Source: a virus. Taken from it: DNA of 56,723 nucleotides. The DNA lies in IMG/VR virus record IMGVR_UViG_3300037246_000975, positions 1-56,723 of that record; one strand, written 5' to 3'. This document shows positions 30,773 through 39,459 of this stretch, one piece after another. The notes under the pieces were generated by a model. It made no database searches. It saw only the letters and a list, made by a program, of their open reading frames with translations, and was not told the origin of the DNA. Every line of letters starts with the position of its first letter. Within the stretch, counting starts at the first letter, position 1. The translations under genes and the position numbers were made by a program.

Positions 30773-32055
30773 CAAACATCCTCCCCGCCAACATCAGGTT
30801 TACAATAAGTGTTAGATTCAACCAAATTGCCATCTTCGATGTAGAATCCGATTTTGTTGTCGTCGGATACCTTTTCAATCCAAACTTGGTAATCCTTCCC
30901 GGCCACTAATTCACCGATAGCGACCAAACTATCCTTGTCGAGACCATTACCGTCAATCCGCAACACTTTTAGTTTAGGATTCATAGCCATTGCAATAGCG
31001 ACACATATTTTAAGCCGTTTAGATTGACACTCTTGCTCCAACGGGAGACCATTGTACCCCAAGCCATCAGACAGAATTGAGAGTCCTTCTATAGGCATAA
31101 CCGTCTCGGCCAGCTTCTTGGCCTTCCGATGTTCAACCATCTTAATTTCATCCCCAAGGTCTCTGTAAGCCGAAGCGTGTATATCCGCATCCACCATCGC
31201 CGCTCTCTTCTGGTTATTTCGGCGAATGGCCTCATTCGTGGCAGACAGGGATTTCAATTTAGCCTCAACCTCCGCAGGGTCTTTCTCCTTACCTGGAGAG
31301 TTGCATCCTATTTCGTGGTCTAAGGAGGCTCTTAATCTCTGAAGATTTGTCAAACGGGTTTGCCAATCCTGAATTGATTTCTTGGCGGCGACTATATCCT
31401 TATGAATACCATCAAGTCGAGTTAGCCGAACTGCATTCTCCGTTCTTATTTTCTGGTATTGGTTATTGTGGGTTTGTATCTTTTTCAACTCAGCCAACAA
31501 AGATTCCGAGGATACTTCCTGTGGAGGGAGATTCGGCGTAGTGGTAATACTCTCGGCCTCGTGGAGTCTCCGTTCCTTCTCTTTCCGAACCTCAGAACGC
31601 TGTGCCTTGATGGTTTCAATTCTGTCGGTGAAATCTTGGAGATTTAAGCCGAGGAATTCCATCAGTGTGTTCCGCTGCTCGGCAGGCTGTTTGTTGAGAA
31701 ATGCCAGTGGATCGAAAGACAGATTCCCGACTACTTTATCGAGAAAAGCCTGTGGACTCCGAATCTCCGATTTAGTCTCGCCGGTAGTCTGAACGGTCAG
31801 GGTAGAGTTAGCCCCAAAGAACTTCCGTGTTACCTTGTATTCGCCCATATCAACCTCGACTTTTGCCCGAACTTCTCCGTCTTTTATGGGCTTTTTTGGC
31901 ATCTTGCCACCACACAATGCCGCCTCAATAGCATCGAGCACACTACTTTTACCCGCCGCGTTCTTGCCGGAGATAACAACTACATTACCGTCCGGAGTGA
32001 TTTCCACAGCGGATAACCTCTTGAAATTTTCAGCAATCAGTTTCAGTATTTTCAT
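30772..32055 (-). CDS. SMC/RecF-like ATPase (AAA_23)
   Basis: 427 residues. Walker A GKNAAGKSS at 30-38. A coiled-coil from about 140 to 310 (ETIKAQRSEVRKEKERRLHE ... EAKLKSLSATNEAIRRNNQK) interrupts the head. The second half has the degenerate signature QECQSKRLKICVAIAMAM and LKVLRIDGNGLD. This is the half-SMC layout of phage AAA_23 ATPases, related to Rad50/SbcC, used in recombination or end processing. It could act with 32748-33779 (nuclease). Length is shorter than SbcC, so it is a phage-sized version. Confidence 0.83.
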   Translation of the reverse strand: MKILKLIAENFKRLSAVEITPDGNVVVISGKNAAGKSSVLDAIEAALCGGKMPKKPIKDGEVRAKVEVDMGEYKVTRKFFGANSTLTVQTTGETKSEIRSPQAFLDKVVGNLSFDPLAFLNKQPAEQRNTLMEFLGLNLQDFTDRIETIKAQRSEVRKEKERRLHEAESITTTPNLPPQEVSSESLLAELKKIQTHNNQYQKIRTENAVRLTRLDGIHKDIVAAKKSIQDWQTRLTNLQRLRASLDHEIGCNSPGKEKDPAEVEAKLKSLSATNEAIRRNNQKRAAMVDADIHASAYRDLGDEIKMVEHRKAKKLAETVMPIEGLSILSDGLGYNGLPLEQECQSKRLKICVAIAMAMNPKLKVLRIDGNGLDKDSLVAIGELVAGKDYQVWIEKVSDDNKIGFYIEDGNLVESNTYCKPDVGGEDV

Positions 32056-32444
32056 ATCTTAACTCCTAATTTTCTAAGACCTTTCCTCTCTTTTCGAGAT
32101 AAAAAAGCCCAAGAGGTTTGATATTCTCGCTTACACAACTTACATTTGTAAACTATATGGAGAAAAGCACCTGTTACCCCAGAGTAGTGAATACAGTCAA
32201 GTTTATCGTCGTGTAAACAATGTTGTTTCAGTCTGTGGATTTCTTTCCTGTGGCTATTCTCAACTACTTCGAGAGTAGTAATTCTTTTATCCATCTCGAA
32301 TTGATTTACGATAAGCCTTTTATCCCGAACAGAAATCTCTTCAGACATAAAGTTCTTGAGTACCATAAGCAGTTCTGTCAAATCTTCCTTAGACAACTGC
32401 ACATTAATCGGTTTCTTCTGGGGTTGTTTCTTTTTCTGTTTCAT
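32052..32444 (-). CDS. hypothetical basic protein with CxxC
   Basis: 130 residues from the ATG at 32444, TTGAGGAAGAAAA upstream. Lys/Gln-rich start, long helix (LSKEDLTELLMVLKNFMSEE), then a small domain with CLHDDKLDC and YKCKLCKREYQTSW that may bind zinc. Overlaps the SMC-like gene start. Confidence 0.6.
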   Translation of the reverse strand: MKQKKKQPQKKPINVQLSKEDLTELLMVLKNFMSEEISVRDKRLIVNQFEMDKRITTLEVVENSHRKEIHRLKQHCLHDDKLDCIHYSGVTGAFLHIVYKCKLCKREYQTSWAFLSRKERKGLRKLGVKI

Positions 32445-32760
32445 TTTTTTCTTCCTCAACAATAAGTGTTTTCCTTACTTTAACTGGTTTTGGCAAAGGC
32501 GTAATACCAGCTTTGGCATTGATTTGTTCACAGAGTTGTTTGAATCTTTCAATACAAATAGCATCATCGCGTAAATAATAATGAGTTGCTTTTTCATCGT
32601 AGAAAGATAAACTTATGTTCAATTTCGGTTTCTCAGCCTTAAACGAATTAAGTTCACAAGAGATTGAACGATAATGAGATGATCTCTTTAGTTCTCTTAC
32701 TATCGTATCAGCATTATCAAACAAGAATTGGGCTAAACGTTTTATCGTTATAGCTGACAT
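32404..32760 (-). CDS. 118-residue hypothetical protein
   Basis: ATG at 32760 after GAGGGAGAAAA. Mixed alpha/beta (LFDNADTIVRELKRSSHY, LNISLSFYDEKATHYYL) with a disordered Glu/Thr-rich tail. Nested between two nuclease/ATPase genes, overlapping both. Unknown. Confidence 0.6.
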   Translation of the reverse strand: MSAITIKRLAQFLFDNADTIVRELKRSSHYRSISCELNSFKAEKPKLNISLSFYDEKATHYYLRDDAICIERFKQLCEQINAKAGITPLPKPVKVRKTLIVEEEKNETEKETTPEETD

Positions 32761-33779
32761 TTTTCTCCCTCTTTGATTTTATATTTAACATTGAACAGTT
32801 CCGGCCACCGGGATTTCGGTGACTCACACAAGTCGAAATAGATACACGGTGAATCATACAGGAAACAATGAAATCTCGACGGGTCTCGGCTATACATCTC
32901 TGGTTTATTACCCCGCTCGCTGAGGCTCCTTATATAAATCAATTCACCCATCAATTCTGGGGAATATAATGGCTCGTTGAACATTATAGCTCGGGACTTA
33001 ATCGCATCTGTATCCTTCTCGGCGTACCACTCTTTAACCCTGCGGAGGTAAGCATCTTCAACAGAGCAATTCCAAACCTTTGAGTTCTTATCGTCTTTAC
33101 CACAGAGCTTAATCCCCGGCTTCATAATCCCATCAAGAATAAACCCCTTAGCCCCCCGGTCATACTTGAAATCAGCTTGCCAACAATAATCTTCTACCAA
33201 GATTCGATATATTCTGGCTTGAGTTGACCAAGGAAATCCGGCGAAGATAACATCCAACGTTTTCATCCCCGTGCTCTTATGGTCACGAATCCAAACATCT
33301 GAATTCCGGGTATCCACAAGGAGTTTATCAATGGTTCCTTCTAAGACTATCCCGGCCAATATCCCATCCTTGATTGTCATGGTATGTTTTATCTCGGTTC
33401 CGATTGTCTTGAGGTAGCTTGGGGTTGGGTAGCGTTCCCAAAAGATATGAGCCATCGCCTCAGCCTTGTTGTATAGTGTCGTGAGTAGATTTGCCAACCG
33501 AAGCATTTGACCATCTAAATCTGCACCTTTATCAATCTGTGCCATCAAATCAACCTGCATAGTTCTTACCCACGCCAGTACATCATCCTTGCGTCCCGGC
33601 CCGAGCTTTTGGAACTTGTGGTAAATCTGCCCGAGCGTCGCACCTTCCTTTACCTGAACGCCTCGTAACTCAACGCCCCATCGCTCAGCAAAGAACCAAC
33701 ACCGCTCACAACCGTGTGCACAGGATATGCTGGACTGATGACACACAAATGGTTTCATTTGAATTTCTTCAATTTTCAT
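32748..33779 (-). CDS. PD-(D/E)XK nuclease, Cas4/AddB-like
   Basis: 343 residues. Cysteines at 20, 24 and 27 plus later C-terminal Cys (CFLYDSPCIYFDLC) can hold an iron-sulfur cluster. The nuclease core is GTIDKLLVD (148-156), IRDHKST (164-170) and the QARIYR helix (about 185), i.e. D...DxK...Q. This family resects DNA ends in a 5'-3' or 3'-5' sense. Together with the SMC-like ATPase it probably forms the recombination or host-DNA degradation system. Confidence 0.85.
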   Translation of the reverse strand: MKIEEIQMKPFVCHQSSISCAHGCERCWFFAERWGVELRGVQVKEGATLGQIYHKFQKLGPGRKDDVLAWVRTMQVDLMAQIDKGADLDGQMLRLANLLTTLYNKAEAMAHIFWERYPTPSYLKTIGTEIKHTMTIKDGILAGIVLEGTIDKLLVDTRNSDVWIRDHKSTGMKTLDVIFAGFPWSTQARIYRILVEDYCWQADFKYDRGAKGFILDGIMKPGIKLCGKDDKNSKVWNCSVEDAYLRRVKEWYAEKDTDAIKSRAIMFNEPLYSPELMGELIYIRSLSERGNKPEMYSRDPSRFHCFLYDSPCIYFDLCESPKSRWPELFNVKYKIKEGEKCQL

Positions 33780-34099
33780 TTCTTGGCCTTTCGCATTCTG
33801 TTTAATCGGAGCAGTTCACGATAAAAAGCAGGCGGATTCTGCTCAAAATTATAAGCCTCACGGAAACAACTGAAAGAAGAATCAACTAAACGTCCTGGAC
33901 ATCCATCACAATGTTCAGCACTCGTAATATAGTTACAGAAAAAACAATTAGATGACAGAGGACTCGCTGTAAATCCATTATCTCTAAGCCATCTTCTTTT
34001 GAGTTTTTCAACATCCTTTCCTTTGACCCACACCTTTGCAATCCACCGCCACATCCGAAGGCACAATGTCCAAGTTTGATTCAGTGTTCTTTTTTTCAT
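33776..34099 (-). CDS. 107-residue Cys-rich protein
   Basis: Basic N-terminus (KGKDVEKLKRRWLRDNGF), then CFFCNYITSAEHCDGCPG, a probable zinc or Fe-S site, and a helical end. Overlaps the nuclease start by 4 nt. Function unknown. Confidence 0.6.
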   Translation of the reverse strand: MKKRTLNQTWTLCLRMWRWIAKVWVKGKDVEKLKRRWLRDNGFTASPLSSNCFFCNYITSAEHCDGCPGRLVDSSFSCFREAYNFEQNPPAFYRELLRLNRMRKAKK

Positions 34100-34350
34100 T
34101 TTCTGACTCCACTGGGTTTAATTTGAAGGATATTTGCTACTTTGCTTATGAATCGAGACCACAACGAGCCTCGTTTCTGTTTAGTTTCTTTTTTGTGCAC
34201 TGCCAGAGCTTTCTTTATCGCAGAACATTTCGGGAGTCCCCATGTAAGTTTCAAACTACTCTTTGTCTCGTGCATCGCTATCCGTTTCCTGATTTTATTA
34301 GGAACCCTAACCTCGAATGGTACTTTAGGATTTTTTTTGTAATCGCCCAT
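34096..34350 (-). CDS. 84-residue basic protein
   Basis: From ATG 34350, which overlaps the preceding stop (TGATGG). Lys/Arg-rich throughout (PNKIRKRIAMHETKSSLKL, KKALAVHKKETKQKRG). Likely nucleic-acid binding by charge. Confidence 0.58.
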   Translation of the reverse strand: MGDYKKNPKVPFEVRVPNKIRKRIAMHETKSSLKLTWGLPKCSAIKKALAVHKKETKQKRGSLWSRFISKVANILQIKPSGVRK

Positions 34351-34739
34351 CAGTCTATCTCGATTCCTTCTAATATTGCTCGGTAGTTTGCTAACTCGGT
34401 ATAGCCGTTCATTGCCTGACCTTGGCAAGAAACTAAAGCCTGACCGGAATCAGATGCTTTTTTCGTTGCTACCAGCTTACGGAGAATTCCTTTGAGATAC
34501 CCAGTATAGGTAAGCTGTACTTCACAACCCTCACAAGGGTCACAATTACATTCATTTATTTCATCTGGATACTGAACGCAGGGCATTTTTCCATCGACTC
34601 GGCAAGGCTTTGTATTCTTTTGATTCTCTTCAGAAACATCATCAATCAACACATCAGCGAATTCACGAATGCAAGCCCAACAAGGCTCATCATCTTGGGG
34701 GTATGTATCGTGCATTTTACAATAAGAATACTTTAACAA
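34350..34739 (-). CDS. Cys-rich protein, TTG start
   Basis: 129 residues starting at a TTG (34739) that has a good AAGGAAGAAA site. Eleven or so Cys, in CWAC, CNCDPCEGC and others, imply two metal sites. A Met seven codons later (34715) is the alternative start. First gene after the promoter at 34777-34805. Confidence 0.62.
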   Translation of the reverse strand: MLKYSYCKMHDTYPQDDEPCWACIREFADVLIDDVSEENQKNTKPCRVDGKMPCVQYPDEINECNCDPCEGCEVQLTYTGYLKGILRKLVATKKASDSGQALVSCQGQAMNGYTELANYRAILEGIEID

Positions 34740-34776
34740 TTTCTTCCTTTCAAAATACTATCTTATTCAAAACAGT

Positions 34777-34805
34777 ATTATAGCAAATCTCAAACTACAA
34801 GTCAA
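34777..34805 (-). promoter_or_regulatory. sigma70-type promoter
   Basis: TTGACT (34805-34800), 17 nt, TATAAT (34782-34777) on the minus strand. Confidence 0.85.
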
Positions 34806-34824
34806 GTATTATTCTGAAAAAATA

Positions 34825-35106
34825 TTAAGTTTTTATCCAAGGTTCTCGGGGTCGAAATATGATATATATTTCGGTGCTAAATATATGAGCAATATCATTC
34901 AACTGTGTGAGAGTTAGATTATCCTGAACAATATCCTTTTTAGGAATATTTGTCATTAACAGAGGAGCTAAATCACTCCAGTCCATATCAAAATCCCGAA
35001 GAAGTAACTCAACAGAACACTTTAATTCATTTCGCATTCGCTCATAGCTTGCAGCTTTCAACCTCCGCAGGACTTCTTCACTTGTAGCTCGGTTAGGATC
35101 AACCAT
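34825..35106 (-). CDS. 93-residue hypothetical protein
   Basis: From the ATG at 35106 (GAGGTGGTTATA upstream). Mostly helical (ATSEEVLRRLKAASYERMRN, VELLLRDFDMDWSDLAPLL) with a hydrophobic C-terminus (EIYIIFRPREPW). A death-domain-like or adaptor fold is imaginable; no family named. Confidence 0.58.
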   Translation of the reverse strand: MVDPNRATSEEVLRRLKAASYERMRNELKCSVELLLRDFDMDWSDLAPLLMTNIPKKDIVQDNLTLTQLNDIAHIFSTEIYIIFRPREPWIKT

Positions 35107-35185
35107 TATAACCACCTCGCAAAAGATTGGGCATAAGTCTGCGGGGTTTTTCTATGGACTTTTGCTGCTTACGTTTTGTAGTCAC
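35099..35185 (-). CDS. 28-residue basic leader peptide (GTG start)
   Basis: GTG at 35185 preceded by GAGAAAGGAAATCCC. Lys/Arg-rich (TTKRKQQKSIEKPRR); its stop overlaps the ATG of 34825-35106, so it could couple translation of that gene. Confidence 0.42.
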   Translation of the reverse strand: MTTKRKQQKSIEKPRRLMPNLLRGGYNG

Positions 35186-35265
35186 GGGATTTCCTTTCTC
35201 AAAAACGGAAGCCCGCTGGAGTGGTAGTTGCCACCCCAACGAGCGTCCTGCGGAGGTTAGGGTAA

Positions 35266-35317
35266 GGGGCAAAGTATCCGTTCTTTATAAGGCAATGTGT
35301 TTTAACATCTTTGCCCC
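35266..35317 (-). promoter_or_regulatory. 5' leader hairpin
   Basis: GGGGCAAAG (35317-35309) pairs perfectly with CTTTGCCCC (35274-35266), starting a few bases after the predicted transcript start. It may control the 35185 or 35106 genes. A 9-mer copy lies 10 nt further (35248-35256). Confidence 0.5.
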
Positions 35318-35328
35318 TGTCAACCTTA

Positions 35329-35356
35329 ATTATAGCACAATTCAACATAAAGTCAA
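35329..35356 (-). promoter_or_regulatory. sigma70-type promoter
   Basis: TTGACT (35356-35351), 16 nt, TATAAT (35334-35329), just after the stop of 35366-35575. Confidence 0.85.
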
Positions 35357-35365
35357 GCCTTATTT

Positions 35366-35575
35366 TCAAATTTGTTCCCGATATTTGAAGGGGCAGTGAG
35401 GAACTGCACCACCAAGATCAATCAGGTGATAATCCCACCAATCTCTATTACATTCCCAATCTAACCCTTCCCCTAATGCCCAAGGGCATTTCTCGTGATA
35501 ATAAGCACAAACACTCCACCAATGTCGGCCTCTTGGGTCTCCTTTGATAATATAATTTCCATTACTATCAATCAT
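35366..35575 (-). CDS. 69-residue Trp/Cys-rich protein
   Basis: ATG at 35575, CGAGAAGTAAA upstream. Six Trp and four Cys in 69 residues (RGRHWWSVCAYYHEKCPW, CNRDWWDYHL, HCPFKYRE) suggest a small metal-stabilised fold. Function unknown. Confidence 0.62.
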   Translation of the reverse strand: MIDSNGNYIIKGDPRGRHWWSVCAYYHEKCPWALGEGLDWECNRDWWDYHLIDLGGAVPHCPFKYREQI

Positions 35576-35576
35576 T

Positions 35577-36158
35577 TTACTTCTCGCCTAAAAGGACGGG
35601 AGGCACATCAAACGTCTTTTGAAGAACATAGCCCATCATAATGTGTAACAATAAGTGTCCGGCCTTTCGGCGGGTAGCCGCACATCGGCTTTTCCAGGGC
35701 AAGAAGATGACGTGGAAGCCGTACTTTGCGATAGCGAGTGATAGGCGATGAGGGACTAATTCGGGGTTCTTGATGTGTGGATCATTGCTAAAGAGTTCCT
35801 GCGGAGAAGCCTCAACCAACAAGACTGGGTGCTCACAGGATGCAACCAGCTTCCTAAATGCTTTCGCCTGCCTAATACGGTCGAGGGAGTCATTGAGATT
35901 TTTGTATATCTCAAGTTGGCTCGCCTTCCGCTCAACGATACATACTTTAGGATACTCCTTGAGGCGGTAATCCCCACAGTCGAGCTTGACCCGCTCGTGC
36001 TTGACAGCAATAGGAATCTTCTTGTACGTCAATTCAGGATGCCCGATTTGTATGATTGCTGGAAACAATAACGGAAATTGCTCCCGAGTATCCTCTTGGA
36101 TAGTAATCTCCGCAGGAATCCTATAACGCCAGTGAATATCGAGTTTTTTTGACTTCAT
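35577..36158 (-). CDS. ERCC4/XPF-type nuclease domain protein
   Basis: 193 residues. The nuclease signature is intact: EDTREQFPL (residues 22-30), LDCGDYRL (60-66) and IVERKAS (74-80), that is D...GD...ERK. Phage members cut branched or flap DNA structures. It lacks the helix-hairpin-helix tail of XPF. Lies beside the polymerase and DUF4326 genes, so processing of replication or recombination intermediates is probable. Confidence 0.86.
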   Translation of the reverse strand: MKSKKLDIHWRYRIPAEITIQEDTREQFPLLFPAIIQIGHPELTYKKIPIAVKHERVKLDCGDYRLKEYPKVCIVERKASQLEIYKNLNDSLDRIRQAKAFRKLVASCEHPVLLVEASPQELFSNDPHIKNPELVPHRLSLAIAKYGFHVIFLPWKSRCAATRRKAGHLLLHIMMGYVLQKTFDVPPVLLGEK

Positions 36159-36160
36159 TA

Positions 36161-36334
36161 TTATAACTCTTTTTCTATTTTATCTTTTAGCTCTTCGTGG
36201 GGGGCTGAATAGTCAAGCCAACTATACATTATCGACAAAGCTGCCCTGAAACCTAATCCAAAATCAATTTCATCGGGAGGACGATTAGGCAATTTTGCCT
36301 TACATTTCTCATACTCTATCTTGACTTGTTTCAT
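36161..36334 (-). CDS. 57-residue hypothetical protein
   Basis: From ATG 36334 (AGAAAGGCAAAACA). Helical with a Trp-containing middle (FRAALSIMYSWLDYS). Nested in the end of the DUF4326 gene. Unknown. Confidence 0.58.
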   Translation of the reverse strand: MKQVKIEYEKCKAKLPNRPPDEIDFGLGFRAALSIMYSWLDYSAPHEELKDKIEKEL

Positions 36335-36854
36335 TGTTTTGCCTTTCTCTGTTCTCAATATATTCTACATAGGTATCTCCATGACAAGTGAGTGGCTTGC
36401 AGAAACATCCTAATGTCTCGCCTTTCAATTCATTCCACACGGCCTCTTGTAGTTCTGGATTCTCATAGAAATCCTTTTTGTGTTTGGCTATCACATCATC
36501 CCGAGTGCCGTCGGGGCCAATCTGGTAGATATTTGCAAACTTATTTTCCGCATCTGGAGGATTCCTCCATTTTCTTGAATATCGCCCTATATATGCCGTA
36601 TAGCCTTTATATTTGAGATTGACGACAATGGTTTTATTTATTTCCACATTATCCCCAAGAACTTTTTGTAGATTCGCCCAAGCTGTCTTATACTCAACAT
36701 CTACACATCCTATACCTGTTTTTGCTGTCACATATTGTCGAATTATACTTCTAAGATAGCCAATTATTTCCCTTGGATTACCTTTCCCGGAGAGCATATA
36801 GGCATCAATCTCTTCTTTTGTTACTGGCGTAGTTCTTATTGTCACATTAAACAT
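36309..36854 (-). CDS. DUF4326-domain protein
   Basis: 181 residues; ATG overlaps the polymerase stop. The C-terminal half (residues 80-170) has YIGRYSRKWRNP, a Phe-rich helix and the closing LGCFCKPLTCHGDTYVEYI, diagnostic of DUF4326, a phage family of unknown biochemistry with conserved Cys/His. The N-terminal 75 residues are an extra helical domain. Association with DNA polymerase is recurrent in such clusters. Confidence 0.85.
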   Translation of the reverse strand: MFNVTIRTTPVTKEEIDAYMLSGKGNPREIIGYLRSIIRQYVTAKTGIGCVDVEYKTAWANLQKVLGDNVEINKTIVVNLKYKGYTAYIGRYSRKWRNPPDAENKFANIYQIGPDGTRDDVIAKHKKDFYENPELQEAVWNELKGETLGCFCKPLTCHGDTYVEYIENRERQNNETSQDRV

Positions 36855-39459
36855 ACTCTTTTTTCTCCACTGTCCAAGGGATTTCTCGACCTGTCCATTT
36901 GTAAAAAAGGTCGAGGACGTAGTTATGTTCCATATTTCTTATAACAATTTCGTCCACGACTTCTTCCTCGCCGGGATATATGTCGGCAAACAAAGCATCG
37001 TAAATCTGCAAACAAATGAGAGTTTTCAGATGCAGGTCTCTGAATTCCAGCATTATTTGATAATGAGCAGATTGTGTTAGCTGGGCACAAGGAGTTTGGT
37101 GCATAAAGTTACAGATTTCCCCAGTGTAGTTTGCCACGCCACTCGGCCCAAGTCCAAATGTCCTGCTCCATCCAGTAGGCAACACAAGGCATCCCTGCTT
37201 CGCTGCTAAGTCAATCAGATTATCCTGCCACTCTTTGTAGACTGGATGTGTCTCATACCAAGTCTTAATTGCGTGAGCACAGAACTCAAGAGAAATCTCA
37301 ATCCCGGATTCTTTTAATACTAAAGATTGAAAACCTCCGGGGCCACCTTTGAAAAGTACCAGAAAATTCAAATCTTTTCCGACCTGGTACATATCGGTTT
37401 TTTTCCAGCCGGGGTCTGTCGGGTCTGCATCGGGAAAAATAGACACAGCAGTTTCAGTATGAACACTTCTACCAGTGGGATTCAAATATATATCCATTAG
37501 CAATGGGTCGCCTGACAACAAAGCAGCCATCCTAATATGGTCTTGATTATAATCGTACTCGGCTAACTTCCCATCCTCCCAACGTGACGTTGAACAATCT
37601 CGGATTGAATGTGGTTCCGTTTGTCTTGCCGGTTTTTTACAGCTAAAGCGTCCTTGAGTTTGACCTCCAACAGCGTCATCAGAACTTGCTCCCCGTTCAA
37701 AGTAACTCGGTATTGGATACCATGAGGGGTATACCATACCGACATTTCCCAAACGCCTAACAATACCTCGTCTGGGTTTTTCGAGGAGTGGTCTTGTGTA
37801 AGTGTTGACAATTTTGCTCCTTTCCTTATACTGTTGAAAATTAGATATGATTTTCAAATTATCCCCCGCAGGTAAATGTTTCTTCAATAAATTCGCATTC
37901 TCGACACCGATGGAAATATTTTTTGTTTTATCTGTATAAATAACTCGACTATCCCCCAACAACCGTGCGTCATGAATACAAGTCAGAAAGAATTCCCGCA
38001 GGGGCTTATCAGAACCTTTCCCAGCAAGTTTGATTCCGTACCGCCCCTCAGTGACTTTAAGAAGTCTCTTGCATCGTGTCAATTCTTTGTTGTGGAAGTC
38101 TTCGAGTTTCTTAATGTTCAGGGAACTGCCGTTCATATCCAAATCGAAAGTGTCCCACACAATAGCATTTCGCATCCAAGCACATTCGGGACTTAGCTTT
38201 TCCGAATCCTCTCCATATCGCTCGGCAATTCTTTTCAACAGTTCCTCTCGCAACTTTAAGGTGGTGACACCATCAACCCCGTTGTATTTGTGTAAGTCTT
38301 TATCCCAAGGGGACTTAGCAGTACCGGATTTTGCAGTAATCATCACTTTGCTGTAATCAGAAACCCCAAACAACATTGACAATTCCTTGAGTCCTTTCTC
38401 TGGTTGTTGCTCATACAAAAGAAAACTCAAAATCAAAGTGTCATCTACTTTCAATCTGCGAGGATCAATCCAATACCGAAGTTCCGTATCTGCGGAGGCT
38501 AAATACATCAAATCAAATTTTATGTTCTGGCCCACAAGCCTAATTCCTCGTTGGGATATTGTCTGAAACCACTGTCGAATAATCCCCAGATGTTTTGGGT
38601 CGCTGAAAACATATTCGGCGGAGTGTATAATCCCCGCCAAATCTCGCCACGAGAAATTAACACAAACTACTTGGTCGGGGAAATCAACTCCGTCAATATA
38701 TTTTGACTTAATCGGATTGAAAACTGTCTGCTCCACTCCTTCCAGGATTCCATAGGTTTCAATGTCACAGGAGACTACATCGGGAAGTTCCTTGGGAACT
38801 TGAATCCCAAGTTCCGGTTCTTCGATGTCCTCATTAGGAATAAATTTGCCTTCCAAGTATCTCCGCAGGAGAATAAAATGAGCCTCGACTGCCCGGACTA
38901 ATGCAGGTTTTCTCATAGGGTGGAGCATCGCCAGATGAAAAGTGGAAAAGACCCGCACAGGAAGTTCTTCTTCTAAGGCAAACATCGGGAAGATAGAAGA
39001 AATACTCCCTTGTTTTTTGAAGGTTTCTTTCAACGAGCTAATGTTTGTGACACTATAAGCTCCTTTAGCTCCGATAGCGAAGATAATAACTTCCTTGTAT
39101 TCCGATAACAACAATCCAATGTCATCATCTAAATACTGCCGACAGACTCTCACTTGTGCTTGAGTTATGTCACCGCTCTGAGGTGGTTGACATCGACATG
39201 CGTTCGAGATATATATATCACAATAGTCCGTCAATTTAGCGACCTCGACCATCTTCCGAAGAAGTTGTCCAGTGTATCCGACGAATATTTTCCCCGCCTT
39301 ATTCTCCTGATACCCCGGCGACTGTCCCACAAACAACAAGGCTTGGTCTTTCGTAACCTGTTGATTGTCGTACAACGGACGAGTTGGCAACCCAGGAGAT
39401 TTAGCTGTCTCATATAATGAGCATAAAGAGCAATCTGGATAAGATGAGAATTCTAACAT
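36847..39459 (-). CDS. uracil-DNA glycosylase / family A DNA polymerase fusion
   Basis: 870 residues from the ATG at 39459 (an upstream TTG is possible). Residues 1-205 are a family-4-like UDG: C-x2-C start, VGQSPGYQENKAGKIFVGYTG, ISNACRCQPPQ and STFHLAMLHP. Residues 225-430 hold the 3'-5' exonuclease (D232/E234 in SCDIETYG, GQNIKFD, YNGVDG). The polymerase motifs are atypical: motif A YDYNQDHIRM (D636), motif B KDLNFLVLFKGG where the usual Arg is not seen, and motif C IYDALF (D821) instead of HDE. Both catalytic Asp remain. It is the replicative polymerase; the fused UDG may deal with uracil in templates. Confidence 0.9.
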   Translation of the reverse strand: MLEFSSYPDCSLCSLYETAKSPGLPTRPLYDNQQVTKDQALLFVGQSPGYQENKAGKIFVGYTGQLLRKMVEVAKLTDYCDIYISNACRCQPPQSGDITQAQVRVCRQYLDDDIGLLLSEYKEVIIFAIGAKGAYSVTNISSLKETFKKQGSISSIFPMFALEEELPVRVFSTFHLAMLHPMRKPALVRAVEAHFILLRRYLEGKFIPNEDIEEPELGIQVPKELPDVVSCDIETYGILEGVEQTVFNPIKSKYIDGVDFPDQVVCVNFSWRDLAGIIHSAEYVFSDPKHLGIIRQWFQTISQRGIRLVGQNIKFDLMYLASADTELRYWIDPRRLKVDDTLILSFLLYEQQPEKGLKELSMLFGVSDYSKVMITAKSGTAKSPWDKDLHKYNGVDGVTTLKLREELLKRIAERYGEDSEKLSPECAWMRNAIVWDTFDLDMNGSSLNIKKLEDFHNKELTRCKRLLKVTEGRYGIKLAGKGSDKPLREFFLTCIHDARLLGDSRVIYTDKTKNISIGVENANLLKKHLPAGDNLKIISNFQQYKERSKIVNTYTRPLLEKPRRGIVRRLGNVGMVYPSWYPIPSYFERGASSDDAVGGQTQGRFSCKKPARQTEPHSIRDCSTSRWEDGKLAEYDYNQDHIRMAALLSGDPLLMDIYLNPTGRSVHTETAVSIFPDADPTDPGWKKTDMYQVGKDLNFLVLFKGGPGGFQSLVLKESGIEISLEFCAHAIKTWYETHPVYKEWQDNLIDLAAKQGCLVLPTGWSRTFGLGPSGVANYTGEICNFMHQTPCAQLTQSAHYQIMLEFRDLHLKTLICLQIYDALFADIYPGEEEVVDEIVIRNMEHNYVLDLFYKWTGREIPWTVEKKEYV

